5,770 bases of DNA from Methylacidiphilum sp. (GCA_020718125.1 DYDC01000098.1:1-5770), one strand, 5' to 3'; counted from the stretch's first letter, positions 1 to 5,548 are shown. Notes: a model not told the origin generated them from the letters alone. A program made the numbers and translations.

Positions 1-70
1 CAAACACAAATAGTCATGTTATTTCATTACAGGCGCTAAGCCGTGGGTATGTGGCAAACAAACCGATAAA

Positions 71-84
71 GCCCCGGTAGGGGC
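71..84. repeat. Short REP-like hairpin GCCCC-GGTA-GGGGC
   Basis: The stem GCCCC (71-75) pairs perfectly with GGGGC (80-84) around the loop GGTA. It lies about 25 bases upstream of the ribosome-binding site and ATG of the transposase-like stub at 109. Short GC hairpins just upstream of IS200-like/RAYT transposase genes are typical of REP-type sites; that link is from general knowledge of such elements and the pairing itself is directly visible. No T-tract follows, so a terminator is unlikely. Confidence 0.4.
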
Positions 85-108
85 GACAGAAAACCCGGAG
101 CCTCCATC

Positions 109-186
109 ATGGCCCACACGTTCACCAATGGTGGTCAGGCGAACGGGGTCACATCCCCACAAATAACAATTGGGAACCTCCGGTAA
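109..186 (+). pseudogene. 5' stub of an IS200-like / RAYT-type transposase gene (truncated)
   Basis: An ATG at 109 is preceded by a good ribosome-binding site, GGAG at 97-100, with 8 bases between them. The first codons read M-A-H-T-F-T-N, which resembles the start of many IS200-like/REP-associated transposases (commonly M-A-(H/N)-(T/S)-(F/Y)-T-(N/S)-L). After residue 7 the reading departs from anything I recognise and ends at TAA (184-186) after 25 codons. No HUH motif or catalytic tyrosine remains. The stop codon lies in the left arm of the inverted repeat at 176-188, so the gene may have been cut by insertion or deletion at this point. The resemblance rests on only seven residues plus the upstream hairpin; it could also be chance or a tiny unrelated ORF. 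Confidence 0.35.
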
Positions 187-307
187 CTATTCGCCAGATG
201 AAATTCGTTGTAGGCCGACTCTGCGAGTCGGCGAAACTCTTGATAAATTCGCCGCTTCGCAGAAGCGGCCTACAACGCCGCTGCGCCAGCAAAGAGTTAC
301 CGGAGGT
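176..307. repeat. Nested three-tier inverted-repeat element (MITE/REP-like), 132 bp
   Basis: Outer tier: ACCTCCGGTAACT (176-188) is perfectly repeated in inverse at 295-307, and the match extends to 17 of 19 bases (176-194 against 289-307). Middle tier: CGTTGTAGGCCG (206-217) is the perfect inverse of 266-277. Inner tier: two perfect 8-bp hairpins with 3-base loops, GCCGACTC-TGC-GAGTCGGC (214-232) and GCCGCTTC-GCA-GAAGCGGC (251-269). The stretch between the inner hairpins begins GGCGAA (230-235) and ends TTCGCC (248-253), adding a further 6-bp pairing. The whole can fold as a cruciform or cloverleaf. There is no coding capacity of note. The architecture fits a non-autonomous palindromic repeat mobilised by another transposase, but a structured RNA cannot be excluded from sequence alone. 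Confidence 0.75.
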
Positions 308-332
308 GCCTTCAGGCAACAAGCGTTGCAAT

Positions 333-419
333 AGCCGGTCGCGCGCGCGGGGGGAAATCGCAATGTAGATACTGGTCTGCAGATTCGCGCCAAGCCGGTC
401 GCGCGCGCGGGGGGAAATC
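333..419. repeat. Two identical 27-bp direct repeats with a 33-bp spacer (CRISPR-like pair)
   Basis: The 27 bases at 333-359 recur without mismatch at 393-419, a period of 60. They start AGCCGGTC, contain a GC-alternating stretch, and end GGGGGGAAATC. The 33 bases between (360-392) are unrelated to the sequences on either side. Read on the minus strand the repeat starts GATTTCCCCC followed by CGCG, which is loosely like the first half of class 1 type I-E repeats, but the matching second half that would form the usual hairpin is missing. No third copy occurs at the expected positions (273-299 or 453-479) and no cas gene is in the window. A relic or minimal array is possible; a simple dispersed repeat is equally so. 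Confidence 0.55.
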
Positions 420-448
420 TGGCCATGGCACAACAGAAAACGGCGGCA

Positions 449-1306
449 TCAGGGTTGGACGCACGCGGACACAGCGTCATGTCCTTGCTGCGCGATGGTC
501 AGAGCCGGCGCGCCCAACATCAGCGTCGGGGTCGGGTCGGTCTGCGAGGTGACCTCGACCCGCACGTCACGCGCGCCGGCGTCCTGGAGCGCGCCCGCGA
601 CGGAGGCATAGGCCAGCTCGGGCCGGTTGCAGTCGCGGCTGAGATGGCCGAGATAAACATGTTTCAGGCCGTCGTGGACGATCTGCGTGATCGCCTCGGC
701 AGCCGCGGCGTTGGAGAGATGGCCCTGGCGGGAAAGGATGCGCTGTTTGACCGACCACGGCCGCGCGGTGTCGTCCTGCAACAGCCGCGGATCGTGGTTG
801 GTCTCCAGCAGCAGCACGTTCGCCGGCCGGATGCGCTCGATCACCAGCCGCGTCGTGCAACCGAGGTCGGTCAGGATGCCGATGTTGCCGCTGTCGTGGC
901 GGAGCAGGAACCCCACCGGGTCGTGCGCGTCGTGCGGCACGGTGAAGCTCTCGACCCGCACGTCGCCGATCTCGAACGGCTGGCCGGTCTGGAAAATCTT
1001 CCACGTTTCCAAGCCGGGCATTTCTTCGTGAAGCAGTTCGGCGGTGAGGCGGTTGGCGAATACGGGAATCTTGTGGCGTTTGCAGAGCACCGGCAGGCCC
1101 TGCGTGTGGTCGTTGTGCTCGTGCGTCAGCAGCACGGCGTCAATGTCTTCCAGCGTGCGGCCGATGGATGCCAGCCGCGTGGCGATCTGCTTGCCGCTGA
1201 AGCCGGCGTCAACCAGCAGTTTCACCCGTGCTGTTTCCAAGTAAGTGCAGTTGCCTCCGGAGCCACTGCCTAGGATCGTGATTTCCACCGCCACGACCGC
1301 GAGCAT
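449..1306 (-). CDS. MBL-fold metallohydrolase, YycJ/WalJ (VicX)-like
   Basis: The protein has 285 residues and is a cytoplasmic metallo-beta-lactamase-fold hydrolase. Visible motifs in order: the N-terminal strand and turn ILGSGSGGNC (11-20), the metal-binding H-x-H-x-D-H as THEHNDH (61-67), VPHDAHDPVGF (123-133) with the third-site histidine H128, ILTDLG (144-149) with the bridging Asp D147, ETNHD (168-172), GHLSN (195-199), and the final histidine in LGHLS (219-223). This whole set is characteristic of the YycJ/WalJ family, proposed 5'-3' DNA exonucleases or nucleases linked in Firmicutes to cell-wall control and mismatch repair; outside Firmicutes the role is unproven. The length fits the family (about 260-290). 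The start at 1306 is chosen because GGAGGG (1312-1317, minus strand) sits 5 bases upstream; a longer reading from 1450 would run into the divergent methyltransferase gene and has no family similarity. The last 25 or so residues are less conserved. The gene is read divergently from the FkbM gene. Confidence 0.93.
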   Translation of the reverse strand: MLAVVAVEITILGSGSGGNCTYLETARVKLLVDAGFSGKQIATRLASIGRTLEDIDAVLLTHEHNDHTQGLPVLCKRHKIPVFANRLTAELLHEEMPGLETWKIFQTGQPFEIGDVRVESFTVPHDAHDPVGFLLRHDSGNIGILTDLGCTTRLVIERIRPANVLLLETNHDPRLLQDDTARPWSVKQRILSRQGHLSNAAAAEAITQIVHDGLKHVYLGHLSRDCNRPELAYASVAGALQDAGARDVRVEVTSQTDPTPTLMLGAPALTIAQQGHDAVSACVQP

Positions 1307-1421
1307 AGCCGCCCTCCGCGCCGTCTCAAGCAAGAACTCGCCGCTCCGGCCAATTCTCTTGACGCTCCGCGGCGGCGGACACGATGATGCCGCGCGCCTT
1401 GGGGCCCAAACTCGCGCCGTG
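1307..1421. promoter_or_regulatory. Divergent intergenic region between MBL hydrolase and FkbM genes
   Basis: These 115 bases separate two divergent start codons and must carry the promoters of both genes. On the plus strand TTGACG (1359-1364) is a good -35 match; GATGAT (1383-1388) follows after 18 bases as a weak -10 match, about 33 bases before the methyltransferase ATG. On the minus strand the clear signal is the ribosome-binding site GGAGGG (1312-1317); I see no convincing -10 box for the hydrolase. No operator palindrome stands out. Sigma-factor preferences of this organism are unknown, so the boxes are tentative. Confidence 0.3.
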
Positions 1422-2219
1422 ATGAAACTGTTTGGCCGAAACCTGTCCACCTATCTGTGGGGCTTGCGCCTGATCCCGCACTTTGCGGTCTGGTGCGTGA
1501 GGTGCCTTTTCCTTTTCAAACGGCCGTTCTCGGTCCTGCACAGCTATTTCACGATGCGCCCGCCGCCGGGCCGCATGGTCGAGTTACGGGACGGGCTGAA
1601 GATTTTCCTCTCGGAACATCCGCACGACCTGGTCACGGTGTTTGTCATTTTCGTCCGCGAGGACTACGGCCGCGCGCGGCCCGGCGGCGTGGTGGTGGAC
1701 ATCGGCGCGAACATCGGCGTGTTCGCGTTGTATGCGGCGCACGCCGGGGCGGCGAAGGTGCTGGCCTATGAGCCGAATGGCGAGTCCTTCGCGCTGCTCC
1801 AGCGCAACATCACCGCGAACCGTCTGGAGCAGGTCGTCGTGCCGTGCCGGCTTGCGGTGTCAGAACGGGCCGGCGAGACCCTGCGGTTTCCCGTGAAGTC
1901 CAGCCCCTACAACGCCGCGCTCACCAGCGAAGTGACTGCCGAGTGCGAGCCGGTGACAACCACCGACTTCGCCTCCATCCTGCGCGATCACGCGGTCGAG
2001 GGCATTGACCTGCTGAAACTCGACTGCGAAGGCGCCGAATACGGCATCCTGCTGAACGCGCCGGAATCCCTCTGGCCGCGCGTGCGCGAGCTGCGGATGG
2101 AATACCACGCCGGCGACCGGGAACGACTCGCGGCACATTTGCAGGCACGCCAGTTCAAGCTGACGCTCTGGAGACAGGACAGCCCCACCACAGGAAACAT
2201 GCGCTTCGCCCGCCAGTGA
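1422..2219 (+). CDS. FkbM-family SAM-dependent methyltransferase
   Basis: The protein has 265 residues and is predicted to transfer a methyl group from S-adenosylmethionine to a hydroxyl, often on a sugar. The Rossmann-type motif I is VDIGANIGVF (92-101); the acidic ribose-binding end of strand 2 is YEP (116-118); LLKLDCEGAEYGIL (197-210) is the hallmark FkbM block and includes the D-x-E-G segment; MEYH (226-229) is the late motif. Residues about 11-34 are hydrophobic and aromatic and may bind the membrane. The ATG at 1422 is chosen because the longer reading from 1245 would overlap the divergent hydrolase by 62 bases and adds no family sequence; no strong ribosome-binding site is visible, and an in-frame GTG lies directly before it (1419). 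Neighbours suggest the acceptor is a cell-surface glycan, but the substrate cannot be read from sequence. Its stop is 12 bases from the stop of the convergent kinase-like gene. Confidence 0.9.
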   Translation: MKLFGRNLSTYLWGLRLIPHFAVWCVRCLFLFKRPFSVLHSYFTMRPPPGRMVELRDGLKIFLSEHPHDLVTVFVIFVREDYGRARPGGVVVDIGANIGVFALYAAHAGAAKVLAYEPNGESFALLQRNITANRLEQVVVPCRLAVSERAGETLRFPVKSSPYNAALTSEVTAECEPVTTTDFASILRDHAVEGIDLLKLDCEGAEYGILLNAPESLWPRVRELRMEYHAGDRERLAAHLQARQFKLTLWRQDSPTTGNMRFARQ

Positions 2220-2231
2220 GCCGACGGGGCC

Positions 2232-2969
2232 TCAGCCGTGTTTCGGCACGTGCCGGGCGATGCGGGCGGACTTGGCCTCGACCGTTCGCCACAGCGGCGC
2301 CTCGCTCGCGCCATACAGCCGCGTGAACTCGCGCCAATCGTCGGCGGTGAAATCGGCCTGAGCCGTCATTGAATAGTGAAGCTGGGCGAGGTCCTTCACG
2401 ATCCAGCGCCACGCGCCGCAACACGGCCGAGTGCAGCGCTGGAGGTCGAGCAGGAAGATCTTCAGCGCGCCCGTCCCGCCCGCCGTCTCCCGCACGAAGA
2501 AGTGGCAGAGGTAGAAATCCTTGTGGCAGTAGCCCCGCTCGTGAAACCGCCGCGCGATGTCGGCGATGGGTGCGAGCAATTCGCGCCGTCGCGCGGGCCG
2601 GTCACGCAACCACCAGTCAGCCTGCGTGGCGTTGGGAATCTCCTCGGTGATGACGAAGCTCGCGCCCGCGCCGAACAGGCCGCGCTGCTCGCCGAACGCC
2701 ACCGGCGTCGGGCAGGCGATGCCGACATCGCGCAATTCGTGGAGCCGCTGCCATTCGTTGCGGGCCTGCCGCGCCGTCATCAGGCCGTGATGGCGCTTGA
2801 GATAGAGGACGCGCCCCGCTGCCTCGACGCGCGTGGTGAACCGGCCCGGCACGGCACGCGTCACGTCGCCACGCGGTGCTGGCAGGGCCATGATCTTTCC
2901 GAACGTGTCGAAGCCCGCCGCTCGCAGCGGCTCCGCGAATCCCTCGGCGATGGTCAGCGTCGTGCTCAC
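2232..2969 (-). CDS. Lipopolysaccharide kinase-like protein (WaaP/Kdo kinase family)
   Basis: The protein has 245 residues with a protein-kinase-like fold of the type that phosphorylates heptose or Kdo in the LPS inner core at the cytoplasmic face. Seen in order: LYLKR (55-59) with K58 as the ATP-binding lysine, E72 as the likely helix C partner, ITEEI (107-111) at the hinge, HKDFYLCHFFV (149-159) as the catalytic loop with D151, LLDLQR (173-178) with D175 as the metal-binding Asp replacing DFG, and VKDLAQL (191-197). HKDFY and the D-L-Q-R block are hallmarks of WaaP (RfaP) proteins. The length fits the family (about 230-270). The start is GTG at 2969; an internal ATG at residue 27 would remove family-like N-terminal sequence. 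No clear ribosome-binding site is visible and the DUF1080 stop lies 22 bases upstream, so translational coupling is plausible. Which sugar is phosphorylated is unknown. Confidence 0.88.
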   Translation of the reverse strand: MSTTLTIAEGFAEPLRAAGFDTFGKIMALPAPRGDVTRAVPGRFTTRVEAAGRVLYLKRHHGLMTARQARNEWQRLHELRDVGIACPTPVAFGEQRGLFGAGASFVITEEIPNATQADWWLRDRPARRRELLAPIADIARRFHERGYCHKDFYLCHFFVRETAGGTGALKIFLLDLQRCTRPCCGAWRWIVKDLAQLHYSMTAQADFTADDWREFTRLYGASEAPLWRTVEAKSARIARHVPKHG

Positions 2970-2991
2970 GCGAGGCCGTGTCCCGGCCCGG

Positions 2992-3585
2992 TCATTTCAC
3001 GACGGGGCGGAGGACGATGTTCCGGTAATCCACGCTCGTGTGGTCGCCCTGGAGATGGATCGGGCCGGGGCGGAGCTCGGCGGAGGTCAGCGCGCCGCCG
3101 GTGCAGCCCGGCAGCGGCTGGTTGGCGATGATCTTTTTGCCGTTGAGGATGACCGTGACGTGGCGGTCCACCAGCGTGAGGTCCACCGTCTGCCATTCGC
3201 CGGCGGGCTTCTCGGCGGCAACGGACGGCGTGATGCGGCTGTAGATGCCGCCCATGTTGTGCGAGTCGAGCGGCTTGCCACGCCTGTCGGCCGCCCGCAC
3301 CTCGTAGATGCCGCGCAAATAGACGCCGCTGTTGCCCTTGGCAGGCACGCGCACCTCCAGCTTGAGGTTGAAGTCCTCGAACTCTTGCTCGGTCGCCCCA
3401 GAGGATGAGCCTTCGAGCTTTCCGCCCTTTTCCTCGACGCCGAGCCAGCCAGCGCCGCCGCCGGGCAGGGCCAGCGCCCAGCGGCCGATGAATGGGTTGT
3501 CCGCCGCAATCGCCGGCGTGAGCGCGGCGGTGAGCGCGAGGATGGAGAGGGTGGAACGCAGTTTCGGGAAGGAAAGGTGTTTCAT
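2992..3585 (-). CDS. Secreted DUF1080 (3-keto-disaccharide hydrolase-like) protein, internally shortened
   Basis: The protein has 197 residues. A signal peptide covers about residues 1-28: basic start, hydrophobic stretch 11-23, and A-x-A at 25-27. The mature part has NPFIGRWALALPGG (30-43) and GWLGVEEKGGKLE (46-58), then from about 66 the DUF1080 jelly-roll with FEDFNL (69-74), GNSGVYLRG (84-92), SHNMGGIYSRI (108-118), GEWQ (129-132), GPIHLQGD (174-181) and YRNIVLRP (187-194). DUF1080 proteins are abundant in Verrucomicrobiota and Planctomycetota, and some are hydrolases of 3-keto-glycosides. In relatives as I recall them, the two parts are separated by a long stretch that includes a block like LFNGKDLTGW; here they are joined directly at residues 59-66, so the start of the jelly-roll domain is missing. 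The start at 3585 is set by the signal peptide; upstream sequence lacks a ribosome-binding site. It is probably exported and possibly no longer functional. Confidence 0.82.
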   Translation of the reverse strand: MKHLSFPKLRSTLSILALTAALTPAIAADNPFIGRWALALPGGGAGWLGVEEKGGKLEGSSSGATEQEFEDFNLKLEVRVPAKGNSGVYLRGIYEVRAADRRGKPLDSHNMGGIYSRITPSVAAEKPAGEWQTVDLTLVDRHVTVILNGKKIIANQPLPGCTGGALTSAELRPGPIHLQGDHTSVDYRNIVLRPVVK

Positions 3586-3594
3586 GGTGCGGTT

Positions 3595-3623
3595 CTTATC
3601 CGCCGTCGGCGCCGCGCGCTCAA
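3595..3623 (-). promoter_or_regulatory. Candidate sigma-70-type promoter before the DUF1080 gene
   Basis: On the minus strand TTGAGC (3618-3623) and GATAAG (3595-3600) are 17 bases apart, each matching the consensus at 4 of 6 positions. The -10 box ends only 9 bases before the ATG at 3585. If it is used, the message would have almost no leader, which fits the absence of a ribosome-binding site. The three minus-strand genes might therefore not all be read from one upstream promoter. The match is modest and could be chance. Confidence 0.3.
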
Positions 3624-3641
3624 GCAAAAACCCGGCGCCCC

Positions 3642-5111
3642 TCACGGCATGGCGCGGCTGAGCAGCAAATACTCGCCGCCGTCGAGCTTGCGCGTGAGTG
3701 CGACGCGCCAGCCGGGAAGTTCCGCGCCCCACGACGCGGGCCAGCTCTTGCGGTTAAGGATGACGAACCGGCAGTCGCCGGCCAGTTTCACAAACTCCGC
3801 CGCGGTGGCGGGCATTTGTTTCTCCGACACGGCCAGCAGGCGCGTCTGCGGGCCGAGGTAGTAGAAGACGTCGGCGCGCATGTCGGCGGTGATGCTGTCG
3901 CCATAGCCAAAATAGAGCGCCGTGGCGTTGCGCTCGCCGCCGATGATGCGATGGGCTTCCCCCGCAAAAACCCTCGGCGACGTCTTCGCGTCCGCCCGTG
4001 GCACGAGGATGCCGTGATTGACCGACAACCCCGCCGCCGTCACTGCTGCAATGGCCCACGCCGCGCGGCCCCCCCAGGCAAAGCCCGCGACGCCCCACGC
4101 CGCCAGCAGCGCGCACACGGGCAGAATCGGCAGGATGTAATGGTCTTGCTTCACATGGAGCGACGAGAAAAACGCGAAGATGACGAGGAACCACACCACG
4201 AGAAAAACCGCCGGCCCGTGCTGCCGACGCAGCGCGCCCCATTCGCGCCAGAACCGCCACGCCACCAGCGGCAGCGCGGCTATCCACGGCGCGGTCAGGG
4301 CGGGGAGCGCGGCGCAATAGAAGAACAGCCCGCCCGTGTGGCGCTGCCACCCCGTGGTGAGCCGGCTGAATATCTCGCGCATGAAGACCTCCTTCGCATC
4401 GCCGTGGGCCATCACCAGCGCGGGCCACGGCAGCGCCAGCGCGAAGAAGATCGCCAGTCCCAGCGCGTGCCATCGCGTGACCAGATGGCGGCACGGCTGG
4501 CCGGCGAGCCAGCGCGTGGCACAGTAGATGGCCTCGCCGCTGACGGTGAACACGAGGGCGACGGGGCCTTTGGCCATGCACGCCAGCGCAGCACAGGCGT
4601 GCGACGCGAACATCAGCCGCAGCTTGCGCGGTTGATGATCCCACAGGATGAAGAAGCCGACTGTGAGCACAATCGTGGATGTCAGCAACACTTCGATCTG
4701 CGCGCCGCGGCCCCATTTGAAAAAGCCAAAGCTGGTGGCGAGCATGGCGGCGGCGAGCAGTCCCGCGCCACGCCCCCAGAAACGCGCGCCCATTGCCGCG
4801 ACCATCGCGCACGCCAGCGCCCCCGCGAACGCGCTCGGCAGCGCGGCGGTCCATTCATTGACCACGCCGCCGTTGAGGGCCTTCGACGCGCCCGCGATGG
4901 CCCAACACATCAGCGGCGGCTTCTCAAACCGCGGCTGGCCGCCGAGCGCGGGCACGAGCCAGTCGCCCGAGGCGAGCATCTCCCGCGCGGCGACGGCGTT
5001 GCGGGCGTCGCGCCGGCCGAAGTCGGTCAGGCCCGCGGTGCAGAACAGCAACGCGAACGCCGCCAGCGCGACCAGCGCGGCGCGTCCGATGCCGAGGGGC
5101 TGCGGGTTCAT
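3642..5111 (-). CDS. Integral-membrane glycosyltransferase, GT39/ArnT-PMT (PMT_2) type
   Basis: The protein has 489 residues, with about ten hydrophobic segments (near 11-29, 95-132, 143-158, 168-196, 217-234, 262-283, 300-317, 325-345, 348-365) and a soluble C-terminal domain from about 370. The first periplasmic loop has the family signature: DFGRRDARNAVAAREML (30-46), SGDWLVP (48-54) and FEKPPL (62-67). Later matches are KGPVAL (181-186), FMREIFSR (243-250) and KQDHYILPILP (321-331). These proteins move a sugar from a polyprenyl phosphate to a lipid A, glycan or protein acceptor on the periplasmic side. ArnT is about 550 residues, so this is a somewhat shorter relative and the donor and acceptor are unknown. 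The ATG at 5111 directly precedes a membrane segment; no good ribosome-binding site is seen. It is first in a same-strand run with the DUF1080 and kinase-like genes, the gap to DUF1080 being 56 bases. Confidence 0.9.
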   Translation of the reverse strand: MNPQPLGIGRAALVALAAFALLFCTAGLTDFGRRDARNAVAAREMLASGDWLVPALGGQPRFEKPPLMCWAIAGASKALNGGVVNEWTAALPSAFAGALACAMVAAMGARFWGRGAGLLAAAMLATSFGFFKWGRGAQIEVLLTSTIVLTVGFFILWDHQPRKLRLMFASHACAALACMAKGPVALVFTVSGEAIYCATRWLAGQPCRHLVTRWHALGLAIFFALALPWPALVMAHGDAKEVFMREIFSRLTTGWQRHTGGLFFYCAALPALTAPWIAALPLVAWRFWREWGALRRQHGPAVFLVVWFLVIFAFFSSLHVKQDHYILPILPVCALLAAWGVAGFAWGGRAAWAIAAVTAAGLSVNHGILVPRADAKTSPRVFAGEAHRIIGGERNATALYFGYGDSITADMRADVFYYLGPQTRLLAVSEKQMPATAAEFVKLAGDCRFVILNRKSWPASWGAELPGWRVALTRKLDGGEYLLLSRAMP

Positions 5112-5229
5112 CGCGGGTATGGTAGCAACCAGTGGGCCGGTTTCGAGTCTTCTTTCCGGGGCGGGCGCATCTACGTTCCGGGGTGTATGTCATCCTGCCG
5201 ACGCTGTCGGTTTCCCTGCGGCCGTGAGC
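5112..5229. other. Non-coding upstream region of the glycosyltransferase gene
   Basis: These 118 bases lie between the glycosyltransferase start and the first right-hand inverted repeat, so they should carry the promoter of the minus-strand run. On the minus strand TACCAT, about a dozen bases before the ATG, could be a -10 box, but no matching -35 is visible. A 5-bp hairpin CCGAC-GCT-GTCGG sits at 5198-5210 and TTCCGGGG occurs twice (near 5153 and 5176). I see no gene here. Confidence 0.35.
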
Positions 5230-5331
5230 AAAGCGGCGGAGGGCCGCCGCAGTCCAAGACGCTGCCGAGTTGTTGATGCCGCCTTCAAACGCGCGCGAGC
5301 GTCTTGGAGTGTGCCAGTCCTCTGGCGCTTT
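5230..5331. repeat. Imperfect inverted repeat with 34-base arms (REP-like, 102 bp)
   Basis: The left arm at 5230-5263 and the right arm at 5298-5331 are inverse copies matching at 27 of 34 positions. The matches are concentrated at both ends: AAAGCG against CGCTTT on the outside, and TCCAAGACGCT against AGCGTCTTGGA on the inside, with scattered changes between. The left arm also contains its own short hairpin GCGGC-GGAGG-GCCGC (5233-5247). The middle 34 bases end in alternating GC. The last 9 bases of the right arm (5323-5331) are also the first 9 bases of the 226-bp tandem unit, so the two structures overlap. No open reading frame is credible here. Confidence 0.7.
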
Positions 5332-5548
5332 TCATCGGGGACACAAACCGTCGTCGGTGCCGGAAACTACGGAAGGATTAGTTGCAGCGGGGAGCGCACG
5401 CGCCTCGCGTGCGGTGTTCGGCGCCCTCGCCGAACACGGTGTGGTTTCTGCGATGGGGAATGCAACGGTGCTCCTTCCAACAGCGGCAAGCCATCGGCGA
5501 GGTGCCGATGGCGGCACGCGAGGGCGCGTGCGCTCCCCTGAACCCACT
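5323..5548. repeat. 226-bp tandem repeat, copy 1
   Basis: The unit starts TGGCGCTTTTCATCGGGG and is followed immediately by a second copy at offset 226. All 222 bases that can be compared inside the window are identical. The bases just before the two copies differ (C at 5322, T at 5548), which fixes the left boundary. The unit consists of about 66 bases without strong structure (5323-5388), then a 150-bp nested palindrome (5389-5538), then 10 bases of linker. Reading frames across it repeat with the unit and show no family likeness. Confidence 0.95.
5389..5538. repeat. Nested palindromic core inside tandem copy 1 (150 bp)
   Basis: The outer arms are GGGGAGCGCACGCGCC and onward (5389-5412) and its inverse (5514-5538). 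They match over all 24 bases of the left arm with one extra G in the right arm, and are flanked by CAG on the left (after one base) and CTG on the right. Inside are perfect hairpins: CGCACGCG-CCT-CGCGTGCG (5395-5413), a 10-bp stem GTGTTCGGCG with its inverse around CCCT (5414-5437), a 9-bp stem GCCATCGGC with its inverse around GAGGT (5490-5512), and GCACGCG-AGGG-CGCGTGC (5514-5531). This looks like a BIME- or MITE-like non-autonomous element. The identical core is repeated at 5615-5764. Confidence 0.8.

Noticed and set aside
425..1273. 282-codon frame on the plus strand opposite the MBL hydrolase
   Set aside because: It is antisense to a gene with full metal-binding motifs and has no recognisable domain itself.
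1245..1421. N-terminal extension of the FkbM protein to an ATG at 1245
   Set aside because: It would overlap the divergent hydrolase coding region and does not look like FkbM sequence; the ATG at 1422 lies just before the natural start of the fold.
1307..1450. N-terminal extension of the MBL hydrolase to an ATG at 1450
   Set aside because: It would overlap the methyltransferase start and adds unrelated residues; the ATG at 1306 has a strong ribosome-binding site and leads directly into the family's first strand.
2217..2234. Small hairpin over the two convergent stop codons as a shared terminator
   Set aside because: The pairing of TGAGCC with GG-C-CTCA needs a bulge and mostly reflects that both genes end in TGA; there is no T-tract on either strand.
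2244..2255. Perfect 12-bp palindrome CGGCACGTGCCG
   Set aside because: It falls within the final codons of the kinase-like gene (R-H-V-P) in GC-rich DNA; without a partner site or promoter there is no reason to call it an operator.
2376..3131. 251-codon frame on the plus strand opposite the kinase-like gene
   Set aside because: It is an antisense shadow spanning the boundary of two minus-strand genes, with no motif.
3754..4854. 366-codon frame on the minus strand within the glycosyltransferase gene
   Set aside because: It is an out-of-frame reading of the same DNA, Arg/Ala/Gly-rich, while the true frame shows all family motifs and membrane segments.
3816..5276. Long open frame (486 codons) on the plus strand opposite the glycosyltransferase gene
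   Set aside because: Its composition is rich in Arg, Ala, Gly and Gln with no recognisable motif; it is the antisense shadow of a clear GT39-type gene in GC-rich DNA and runs on into the repeats.
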